This document shows, piece by piece, positions 1 to 4,877 of a stretch of DNA of 44,584 bases. The notes under the pieces are model-generated. The model ran no database searches, had not been told where the DNA came from, and saw nothing but the letters and a program-made list of their open reading frames with translations. Positions within the stretch are counted from its first letter, which is position 1, and each line of letters opens with the position of its first letter. Source of the stretch: a virus; IMG/VR virus record IMGVR_UViG_3300047409_000416, positions 1 through 44,584 of that record; one strand, 5' to 3'. The translations under genes were made by a program, and so were the position numbers.

Positions 1-62
1 GAGAAGGAGAGACGGCAGGGAACTTTGGGAGGCGTCTTGGCTAGAAGGAGGGAGGGAAGGTC

Positions 63-512
63 ATGCGTGAGATCAAAGATTTGGGGCTTACGATCCGGCA
101 ACACGAGGAGGTGCTCGGCGCCGACCCGCTCCTCGTCGCGGCCTGGCTCGACCGGATCGACGACCCCTCGATCGACAACCCCGTAGGGTGGTTCCTGACC
201 GGCGTCCGCTCAGGCATCTTCCCACACCAACTCGCCGACCAGTCCCGCTCCAAGGCGATCCATCTCGCCGAGCGGTTCATCTCGAACGCCGGAATGCTGA
301 TCCCCGACGAGGCGAACCTCCTCCACGAGCTATTCGAGGCGCCGTCGGCGATGCTCCGCTTCTACGCCGACGAGGAGCCCCTCCGCGAGAAGATGCTTCT
401 CCTCTGGAAGCTCGAACGGCCGCGCGGGGAGAAGATCGAGGCCGAGTACGCCGAGCGCGCCGCCCGCTGGCGCGCCGCGCGAGAGAAGGTCGAGGCCCGT
501 GACCCAGCTTGA
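63..512 (+). CDS. Hypothetical protein, possible replication-initiator-like C-terminal segment
   Basis: 149 aa, ATG start behind a purine-rich GGAGGGAGGGAAGG ribosome-binding site. Residues about 38-55 contain a NPVGWFLTGVRSG segment. Similar NPxGxLxxAxRxG segments occur in C-terminal domains of some plasmid and phage replication initiators, so a replication-linked role is possible, but this rests on one short motif. The C-terminal third is charged and helical (KIEAEYAERAARWRAAREK). It overlaps the next gene by 14 nt, so the two are probably translated together. If the molecule is circular, the non-coding 44187-44584 segment lies immediately upstream. Confidence 0.7.
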   Translation: MREIKDLGLTIRQHEEVLGADPLLVAAWLDRIDDPSIDNPVGWFLTGVRSGIFPHQLADQSRSKAIHLAERFISNAGMLIPDEANLLHELFEAPSAMLRFYADEEPLREKMLLLWKLERPRGEKIEAEYAERAARWRAAREKVEARDPA

Positions 513-756
513 CGACGCCCTCGCCGCCACCCTCAAGCCGTTGGTGAAAAAGATGGTGGAGGAGGAGGTCGAGCGGGCCGGGTTCCGCTGGACATGGATG
601 ACGCCGAAGAAAGCGGGGGAGCTTCTCGGGGTCAGCGACTCGGCGATCCGCAAGCGGGCCCGCGCCGGTCGCATCCCCGCCCGGATCGAAGATGGGAGAA
701 TCTACGTGGACATGCGCGCCTACGACGAGCAGCTACAGCGGGCCGAGCAGCTATGA
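499..756 (+). CDS. MerR/excisionase-type helix-turn-helix protein
   Basis: 85 aa, GTG start inside the end of the previous gene. After an N-terminal acidic helix, residues about 33-72 read as a DNA-binding domain of the excisionase/MerR type: MTPKKAGELLGVSDSAIRKR followed by ARAGRIPAR and a short wing (DGRIYVDMRAY). Such domains are used by phage excisionases (recombination directionality factors) and by small repressors. Its position in the run of genes leading to the integrase makes an excisionase role attractive, but a transcriptional role fits equally. The TGA stop is the first codon of the first copy of the repeated linker. Confidence 0.75.
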   Translation: MTQLDDALAATLKPLVKKMVEEEVERAGFRWTWMTPKKAGELLGVSDSAIRKRARAGRIPARIEDGRIYVDMRAYDEQLQRAEQL

Positions 757-799
757 CCGGCCTAGCGGATCAGAACCAGGCTTCTAGGCGGGAAGCGTG
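754..799 (+). repeat. Intercistronic linker copy 1 (40-nt type)
   Basis: Runs from the TGA stop of the HTH gene to the GTG start of the next gene, with exactly 40 nt between the codons. Core GCCTAGCGGATCAGAACC, then TTCTAGGCGGGAAGC before GTGAGC. GCCTAG and CTAGGC form a 6-bp inverted repeat around the core. GGCGGG six nt before the start may act as a weak ribosome-binding site. Confidence 0.85.
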
Positions 800-1039
800 A
801 GCGCGGCAGACCAGGAGGCCGCGATCCGTAAGGCGTTGAGCCGCGAGAAGCCAGGCACGCTTGCCTATGACCGTGACCAGACCGCGCTCGCTGCGCTTGC
901 AGCGTTAGCCGCGCAGATTCCGCAGACACCCGAGGCGTGTCTGACGCGGGCCGTCGAACTGGACGGCAACAGCTGTTTCCCTCACTCGCTAACCGACGAG
1001 ATAGAGCGGTACCTGGTGGAGTGGAAGGTGGCGACGTGA
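797..1039 (+). CDS. Hypothetical small protein in linker array
   Basis: 80 aa, GTG start (GTGAGC) supplied by linker copy 1; TGA stop begins linker copy 2. Helix-rich with an Ala/Leu run (TALAALAALAAQIP) around residues 28-41. No family recognised and no membrane segment. Reality is supported by the precise fit between two linker copies of equal length. Confidence 0.6.
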   Translation: MSAADQEAAIRKALSREKPGTLAYDRDQTALAALAALAAQIPQTPEACLTRAVELDGNSCFPHSLTDEIERYLVEWKVAT

Positions 1040-1082
1040 CCCGCCTAGCGGATCAGAACGAGCGTTCGAGGCGGGAAGCGTG
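1037..1082 (+). repeat. Intercistronic linker copy 2 (40-nt type)
   Basis: TGA to GTG distance is again exactly 40 nt. CCCGCCT and AGGCGGG give a 7-bp inverted repeat, with an inner GAAC/GTTC stem around a GAGC loop. Ends in GGGAAGC-GTGAGC. Confidence 0.85.
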
Positions 1083-1625
1083 AGCCGCGAGGACAACCCT
1101 CGTCTCGTCAGTCGGCAGACCTACTGGATCGAGTTCGCTGCGTGGGCCTCCGGGCAAACCAGCGGCCCGATCTGTACCGAGTGCGCCGCCGTGATGCCGG
1201 ACGCCGAGTTCGTCGGCGCGTTCGTGTGCGAGGAGTGCGCTCCTTATGTCTCGGATCAGAACTGGTGTAAACGGCGGGAAGCACCCGGAAAGATTTACAA
1301 ACAGACCGTTACCAAGACGGCCGATCTCCCCATACCTAATGAAAGGCCCCGCGACGTTGAAGCGTCCGGGGCCCACGACATGACGGAGGTGACCGCCATG
1401 CAAGACAAGACTACTGCCCTTCGCGTCCGGGTCACGTACTCGACCGACTGCCCTGAGTGGTGGCGTATCCAGATTCGCCGGAAGCTCGGAAGGCAAGGAC
1501 TCGCTACGCGCTCTGAATGCGTGGACTGGCTCAGGCGTTACGGCGAGTCCGAGGACGACAACCTTGCCCTCGCATATGAACGCTGGCAGCAGGCTGCCGA
1601 GGAAGGCGAGACGGTCGGTGGCTGA
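1080..1625 (+). CDS. Zinc-ribbon-containing hypothetical protein, possibly two fused genes
   Basis: 181 aa from the linker-supplied GTG. The N-terminal module (residues about 30-58) has paired CxxC motifs (ICTECAAVM and FVCEECAPY), a likely zinc ribbon. Residues about 58-68 are encoded by a decayed linker copy (1251-1284) read in frame. A strong hairpin (GGCCCCG paired with CGGGGCC, about 1346-1372) lies inside the frame, followed by GGAGGTGACCGCC-ATG at 1398. The C-terminal 75 aa could therefore be a separate gene, 1398-1625. The frame is open throughout, so a single translated fusion is possible. Function unknown. Confidence 0.55.
   Translation: MSREDNPRLVSRQTYWIEFAAWASGQTSGPICTECAAVMPDAEFVGAFVCEECAPYVSDQNWCKRREAPGKIYKQTVTKTADLPIPNERPRDVEASGAHDMTEVTAMQDKTTALRVRVTYSTDCPEWWRIQIRRKLGRQGLATRSECVDWLRRYGESEDDNLALAYERWQQAAEEGETVGG
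1251..1284 (+). repeat. Degenerate linker copy 3 inside a reading frame
   Basis: TCGGATCAGAACTGGTGTAA then ACGGCGGGAAGC: a hybrid of the 40-nt and 34-nt linker types. The first nucleotides and the GTGAGC start are missing, and the sequence is translated in frame within the 1080-1625 gene. Looks like a former gene boundary. Confidence 0.7.
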
Positions 1626-1845
1626 CTACGGAAACCCGACCCCGGACGAGGAAGTCGTGCCGCTCGGTCACGCCCTGACGCTGGAGGAGTGGGACGCGCT
1701 CACACCCGAGGCGCAGGACGCCCTGATTGCTAGTGGCTGGCATCCCTACGGGGTAGGCCCGCTAGGCCCACAACCAGGTGAGCCGCCGCCGACCGGGCCG
1801 TGGGCTTGGCACCCGAGCCAGCATACGACGGGCGGGCAGTCGTGA
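1618..1845 (+). CDS. Hypothetical acidic/proline-rich protein
   Basis: 75 aa using GTG at 1618, which overlaps the upstream TGA (1623-1625) and has GAGGAAGG upstream. An earlier start at 1564 would lie entirely in the previous gene. An acidic helical N-terminal half (LTLEEWDALTPEAQDALIAS) precedes a Pro/Gly/Trp-rich tail (GPLGPQPGEPPPTGPWAW). No family recognised. The TGA stop opens linker copy 4. Confidence 0.55.
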   Translation: MADYGNPTPDEEVVPLGHALTLEEWDALTPEAQDALIASGWHPYGVGPLGPQPGEPPPTGPWAWHPSQHTTGGQS

Positions 1846-1882
1846 CTCGCCTAGCGGATTCGAACTGGTGTGAACGGCCGTG
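1843..1882 (+). repeat. Intercistronic linker copy 4 (34-nt type)
   Basis: TGA to GTG distance exactly 34 nt. Core GCCTAGCGGATTCGAACTGG then TGTGAACGGCC and GTGAGC. Shares the first half with the 40-nt type but has a different second half and no GGCGGG. Confidence 0.85.
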
Positions 1883-1999
1883 AGCGCCTCGTTCGCCACT
1901 TCGGAGTGGCCGTTGGTGCTCGGTGCGCTCGTCCCTGTGGCCCCGTTCCTGGTCCTGTTCGCGGTCTACTGGTTCGGCACCCCGAAGGACAAGCGATGA
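1880..1999 (+). CDS. 39-aa single-pass membrane microprotein
   Basis: GTG start at the end of linker copy 4 and TGA stop opening linker copy 5. The translation begins MSASFATSEWP, has one hydrophobic segment (residues about 12-31, LVLGALVPVAPFLVLFAVYW) and ends in a positive tail (GTPKDKR), predicting an N-out/C-in membrane helix. Both ends coincide with linker copies of the standard lengths, which supports a real gene. Function unknown. Confidence 0.65.
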   Translation: MSASFATSEWPLVLGALVPVAPFLVLFAVYWFGTPKDKR

Positions 2000-2042
2000 C
2001 CCGCTTAGCGGATCAGAACTGGCGTTCAAGGCGGGAAGCGTG
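1997..2042 (+). repeat. Intercistronic linker copy 5 (40-nt type)
   Basis: TGA to GTG distance exactly 40 nt. CCCGCTT pairs with AAGGCGGG through a G-U wobble where the other copies have a C-G pair, and GAAC/GTTC forms the inner stem. The hairpin is kept despite base changes. Confidence 0.85.
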
Positions 2043-2321
2043 AGCAGCGTAAGTGTGTTCGCGGTCAGCCAGTTCGGCCCGATTCTCTCCACCCGATCTA
2101 AGGGTGTCCGGGCTGCCGAGGCGCTCTCCGTGTTCGCCGCCGAGCATGACGGGCTGGTCGAGGTGAGTTTTGCGGGATGCAAGGTCGCATCACCGCCCTT
2201 CATGCAGGAGTTGACTAGGGCCTGCCGCTCGCTCGGCGACCGGATCATTTATTCGTGCCTAAACGAGGATGTAAACGCGACTCTGACCTACGTTGAGGCA
2301 ACTTGGAGGCGACTCGCGTGA
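2040..2321 (+). CDS. STAS-like (DUF4325-type) domain protein
   Basis: 93 aa, GTG start from linker copy 5. The pattern resembles STAS-like DUF4325 domains: an N-terminal strand (VSVFAVSQFGPILSTRS), a central LVEVSFAGCKVASPPFMQEL segment where the family has a 'vDFxgVxxxssxFxdeL' motif, then DRIIYSCLNEDVNATL matching the family's strand and NLNxDV-like segment. These small domains occur alone or beside histidine-kinase-like proteins; their function in phages is unknown. The assignment comes from pattern memory only. Confidence 0.6.
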   Translation: MSSVSVFAVSQFGPILSTRSKGVRAAEALSVFAAEHDGLVEVSFAGCKVASPPFMQELTRACRSLGDRIIYSCLNEDVNATLTYVEATWRRLA

Positions 2322-2358
2322 GCCGCCTAGCGGATTCGAACTGGTGTGAACGGCCGTG
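2319..2358 (+). repeat. Intercistronic linker copy 6 (34-nt type)
   Basis: TGA to GTG distance exactly 34 nt and nearly identical to copy 4 over its whole length (GCCTAGCGGATTCGAACTGG, TGTGAACGGCC, GTGAGC). Confidence 0.85.
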
Positions 2359-2535
2359 AGCACCGACCTGCGTGAAGCACTCGCAGACCTCATCGAGGCC
2401 GTCGATTCCGTTTGCCAGTCCGACGTGGCAACCAGCGAGCCGACACTCGAACCACATGCTCGCTCCGTGCTGGAGCTTGCGCTTCAGCGCGCCCGCACCG
2501 CCCTAGCGGACTCGTACTGGTGTTACCGGCCGTGA
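2356..2535 (+). CDS. 59-aa hypothetical protein whose C-terminus is encoded by a linker copy
   Basis: GTG start from linker copy 6. A helical, acidic protein (MSTDLREALADLIEAVDSV near the start). The last 12 residues (ALADSYWCYRP region) are encoded by linker copy 7 read in frame, and the TGA stop is the TGA of that copy's GTGA. No family recognised. It is the last gene before the integrase. Confidence 0.5.
   Translation: MSTDLREALADLIEAVDSVCQSDVATSEPTLEPHARSVLELALQRARTALADSYWCYRP
2499..2535 (+). repeat. Terminal linker copy 7 (34-nt type), read in frame
   Basis: CCGCCCTAGCGGACTCGTAC then TGGTGTTACCGGCCGTGA: matches copies 4 and 6 with several substitutions. There is no upstream stop at its left end, and its GTG would start only a five-codon frame, so it marks the decayed end of the array. 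Confidence 0.75.
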
Positions 2536-2558
2536 CTACGCTACACTGAGTCTCAGCT

Positions 2559-2600
2559 GGGGCCTGGCCCCTTCCGCACGGTCACTCACAACCGAAGGAG
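2559..2600 (+). promoter_or_regulatory. Start-associated composite element (integrase copy)
   Basis: Hairpin GGGGCC-T-GGCCCC (2559-2571), then CGGTCACTCAC (2579-2589) and GAAGGAG (2594-2600) before the integrase ATG at 2608. Same hairpin/motif/SD order as the copies at 34.1-36.7 kb. An upstream TACACT (2542) could be a -10 box, but no convincing -35 was found. Confidence 0.7.
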
Positions 2601-2607
2601 AACGAGA

Positions 2608-3921
2608 ATGGCTCGCCAACCATCTCAGCCTGTCCTCGACGGGCACGGAAACCGCATCAAAGGCCTGAGTTACCGCGAGACCGCGCGTAGCGGCCGCGTC
2701 TACGAGTCCGTCGTCTATGACCACGGAAGCTCCCCGCGGCGCGTCCCGCTCGCCGCCAAAACCCAGAAGGACGCGACCGCCGAGCACAAGGCCTTGCAAC
2801 TCGCCGAGCAGATTCGCAAGGCAAGACCGAGCACACAACCTCGGAAGCGTCTCACTCTCAGCGAGGCCGCCGAGCGCTACTTCACCGCGACCGAGGGGTT
2901 TATCGCCAGAGCCGAGACGGAGGGCATCCCCGACGACTACAAGGGGGTCACGTCAATCGACACCCTCAACGGCTACCGGACGAACTGGCTCAACTGGATC
3001 GAGCCATGGTTCCGCGGCCGGACCCAATGCCGCGAGGTGACGACCGCCAGCTGCCAGGAGTTCTTCGCTCATCTCCGCAGGCAGCCTGGCCGCACCGGCA
3101 AGACGCTCGCCGAGGGGACGATCAACTCGGTCAAGAGCGCGCTCTCCGCGATCCTCGAAGAGGCGAGGGTGGCCGGAGGGCTCGACACCGACCCTCTCGC
3201 CGGGCTCTCAAAGCGGGACCGGCCGAAGACGAAGCCGCGCAAGAGCTACCGCAAGGTGGCCGTCCGGCCCGAGGTTCTGTACGCGATCTTCGAGAACGCC
3301 GCCCGCGGCTACAAGAAAGCTCTTGTCGCGATGGCTGTCTTCACCGGCATGAGGGCGGGCGAGATCGTCGCGCTCAAATGGGAAGACCTCCGCTTCGACG
3401 AGGCCCAGCCCTACGTCTGGATCGCCCACTCGCTCGCCCGTGACGGCTCGCGGAAGGGAACGAAGACCGGGAAGGAGCGGCCGTTCCCACTCAATCCTGA
3501 GACCGTGGAAGCCCTCCAGGCGCATCGTGAGACCGAACGCGAGCGTGGGCTCGGGCGCGACGACGATTACGTCTTCACGCGGCCGTTCGCGCGAGGCGGG
3601 TTCGGCAAGCCCGTTGGTCGCCGCGTCGTCCTCGACGCCGTGGTGGACGCCTGCGAGGGGCTAGGACTCGCCGATGGCAAGGGCGAGCCCATCGCCTCGA
3701 TCGACGTCAGGGCCGCCCGGCGCTCCGTCGCGACCTGGCTCGCGAACGAGCCCTCCCTGCCGCGCAACGTGGCGGCTGGGCAGATGGGGCACTCGGTCGA
3801 GACGGCCGAGCGCGAGTACGTTCAACGCCACCACGACGCCCAGGAAATCGAGATGGTCGGCATGGTGATCCGCCGCCCGACCCTCACGGTCATCGAGGGC
3901 GGGCAGGCTCAGACCGCGTAG
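2608..3921 (+). CDS. int: Tyrosine recombinase, phage integrase
   Basis: 437 aa, ATG behind GAAGGAG. Catalyses site-specific recombination between attP and a host attB. Residues about 1-75 are arm-binding-like, about 80-215 core-binding (LTLSEAAERYF onward), and about 220-437 catalytic. Visible catalytic elements are R249 in FTGMRAGEIVALKW, a Lys in the KGTKTGKERPFPL hairpin, R371 in the box II region, H395 in MGHSVETAE and the nucleophile Y404 in AEREYVQ. The usual box II His (HxxR) is replaced by Arg (R368), a tolerated change in the family. A terminator and attP lie immediately downstream. Length and domain order are typical of phage integrases. Confidence 0.96.
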   Translation: MARQPSQPVLDGHGNRIKGLSYRETARSGRVYESVVYDHGSSPRRVPLAAKTQKDATAEHKALQLAEQIRKARPSTQPRKRLTLSEAAERYFTATEGFIARAETEGIPDDYKGVTSIDTLNGYRTNWLNWIEPWFRGRTQCREVTTASCQEFFAHLRRQPGRTGKTLAEGTINSVKSALSAILEEARVAGGLDTDPLAGLSKRDRPKTKPRKSYRKVAVRPEVLYAIFENAARGYKKALVAMAVFTGMRAGEIVALKWEDLRFDEAQPYVWIAHSLARDGSRKGTKTGKERPFPLNPETVEALQAHRETERERGLGRDDDYVFTRPFARGGFGKPVGRRVVLDAVVDACEGLGLADGKGEPIASIDVRAARRSVATWLANEPSLPRNVAAGQMGHSVETAEREYVQRHHDAQEIEMVGMVIRRPTLTVIEGGQAQTA

Positions 3922-3928
3922 CAGCCGG

Positions 3929-3984
3929 GCGGTATTACCGCCATCAATACCGACCGAGGAGGGCCGCCGAGAGGCGGCCCTTTT
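3929..3984 (+). terminator. Rho-independent terminator after integrase
   Basis: GGGCCGCC-GAGA-GGCGGCCC followed by TTTTCG (3961-3984): a perfect 8-bp stem with a tetraloop and U tract. A smaller hairpin GGCGGT-ATT-ACCGCC (3929-3943) precedes it. Confidence 0.9.
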
Positions 3985-4013
3985 CGTGCCCTGATCCCCG
4001 TCTCGCCCCCAGC

Positions 4014-4046
4014 CTGGCCCCGTCTGGCCCCCTTGTGTCTGGCCCG
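4014..4046. repeat. Left-arm CTGGCCC repeats near attP
   Basis: CTGGCCCC at 4014 and 4024 and CTGGCCCG at 4039, all in the same orientation, 40-70 bp left of the attP core. Candidate integrase arm-binding sites. CTGGCCCC also occurs elsewhere in the window (about 32994), so the assignment is tentative. Confidence 0.4.
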
Positions 4047-4052
4047 AAAACA

Positions 4053-4079
4053 AGAAAAGCCCCTGAGCGGGGCTTTTCT
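4053..4079. terminator. Bidirectional terminator beside attP
   Basis: AGAAAAGCCCC-TGAGC-GGGGCTTTTCT: 11-bp perfect inverted repeat with an A tract on the left and a T tract on the right, able to terminate transcripts in both directions. It separates the integrase from the late minus-strand genes. Confidence 0.85.
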
Positions 4080-4083
4080 ACTT

Positions 4084-4124
4084 AGCGGGTGAAGGGAATC
4101 GAACCCTCATCTCCAGCTTGGGAA
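4084..4124 (-). other. attP: attP core: 3' half of tRNA-Gly(CCC)
   Basis: On the minus strand this reads TTCCCAAGCTGG, then GAGGGTTCGATTCCCTTC and ACCCGCT: anticodon loop with CCC, a full T-arm (GAGGG-TTCGATT-CCCTT type) and the 3' acceptor strand of a tRNA-Gly. The 5' half of a tRNA is absent; sequence beyond the anticodon loop does not pair with the anticodon stem. Phages that integrate into tRNA genes carry exactly such a 3' half so that integration rebuilds the tRNA. Position directly beside int supports attP. Confidence 0.85.
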
Positions 4125-4162
4125 AGTGACTGGACGTAAAACTGGGCGGGCCTCCTGAGGAT

Positions 4163-4396
4163 TCATGCGGGTTTGCGAGGCAGGGCCGTAACCTCGCGGG
4201 CCCCTGCGTGCCCCCCAACCTGGCCCCCATCTAGCCCCTTTAGCCCGTGGAAGAAGCCGAGGATGACGACCTCCTTCTTGTCAGGCGCGATCAGAACGGA
4301 CATCGCCCAGCCCTTCGCGATCATCCTTTTCGTCGGGCCGAGCACCGTCTGGGCGAAGAAGTGATCGACCGGCACCCTCTCGATCCATGTCTTCAT
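4163..4396 (-). CDS. Hypothetical protein
   Basis: 77 aa from the ATG at 4396, chosen because GGAGGGAGAGC lies just upstream; the longer frame has no comparable site. N-terminal part MKTWIERVPVDHFFAQTVLG, then a strand-rich stretch (MSVLIAPDKKEVVILGFFHG) and a Gly/Ala tail. No family recognised. It overlaps the upstream gene by 116 nt out of frame and is the last gene before attP on this strand. Confidence 0.6.
   Translation of the reverse strand: MKTWIERVPVDHFFAQTVLGPTKRMIAKGWAMSVLIAPDKKEVVILGFFHGLKGLDGGQVGGHAGAREVTALPRKPA
4219..4247. repeat. Right-arm CTGGCCC-like repeats near attP
   Basis: CCTGGCCCCC (4219), CTAGCCCC (4231) and TTAGCCCG (4240), about 100 bp right of the attP core and in the same orientation as the left-arm repeats. 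Candidate arm-type sites; this stretch also lies inside the 4163-4396 gene. Confidence 0.35.
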
Positions 4397-4703
4397 GCTC
4401 TCCCTCCAACGCCGAGGCCAGTAGGCGAATCTCTCTGACGATCTTGCGGTGACCACGGAGAGCTTCCCCCTCGGTCTCATAGCGATGCTCCTCACCCGAG
4501 TCGATCGGGCCGAACACGATCGTCTCGAACAGGACCGGCCATTCCGTGTAGCCGAAGCCGTGGTCGATCCCGAGCCAGACCGTCGAGACGAGCACCTCCC
4601 CCACCCTCGTCTGCGCGAGCACCTGATAGTCCCGATCGTGAAACAGCATCATCCACTCGGCTATCGAGATCGGGTTGCCTTTGCGGTCGTAGAGGTCAGG
4701 CAT
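4281..4703 (-). CDS. Conserved phage protein of unknown function
   Basis: 140 aa from the ATG at 4703. The first 95 residues (LYDRKGNPISIAEWMMLF, then DYQVLAQTRVGEVLVSTVWL, GIDHGFG and ETIVFG) match a pattern common in uncharacterised actinophage and mycobacterial proteins, where a RYxTExEALxGH segment follows (here RYETEGEALRGH). The last 40 residues look like low-quality sequence and coincide with the overlap with the next gene, so the functional protein may be shorter. Lies beyond the late terminator and may have its own weak promoter. Confidence 0.65.
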   Translation of the reverse strand: MPDLYDRKGNPISIAEWMMLFHDRDYQVLAQTRVGEVLVSTVWLGIDHGFGYTEWPVLFETIVFGPIDSGEEHRYETEGEALRGHRKIVREIRLLASALEGEHEDMDREGAGRSLLRPDGARPDEKDDREGLGDVRSDRA

Positions 4704-4798
4704 CGTCCCCGCCCTCGATACGAATCGGCCTCTCACCCATGAGCATCCCTCCTCGCCAGGAACCGGATGCCCCACCCGCGGAGAGCATATCCGACCAC

Positions 4799-4827
4799 AA
4801 AAAAAGCGAGGGCCCCGAAGGGCCCTC
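4799..4827 (-). terminator. Late-operon Rho-independent terminator
   Basis: On the minus strand GAGGGCCC-TTCG-GGGCCCTC is followed by GC and seven T residues (plus-strand A run 4799-4805). Perfect 8-bp stem with a UUCG loop, directly after the last late structural gene (4878-5936). Confidence 0.92.
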
Positions 4828-4847
4828 ACGGTCACTCACCCAAGGAG
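4808..4847 (+). promoter_or_regulatory. Orphan copy of the start-associated composite element
   Basis: Read on the plus strand, the terminator hairpin is followed by ACGGTCACTCACCCAAGGAG, the same order as at the early genes, but no start codon follows at a usable distance and no plus-strand gene is evident. Possibly the relic of a lost early gene whose hairpin now serves the opposite strand. Confidence 0.6.
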
Positions 4848-4877
4848 AAGCCGAGGCCTCATCCTCGAACGAGGAGA

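Noticed and set aside
1843-1882. Linker as a tRNA T-arm fragment
   Set aside because: The reverse complement contains CAGTTCGAATCC, which resembles a T-loop, but the flanking bases do not pair into a T-stem or acceptor.
754-2535. CRISPR array
   Set aside because: The repeats are separated by whole genes of different lengths, not short equal spacers, and no cas genes are present.
754-2535. Integron cassette array with attC sites
   Set aside because: The linkers lack the canonical attC core sites (RYYYAAC and GTTRRRY) and the nearby recombinase is a phage integrase with no IntI-specific features visible; kept only as an analogy.
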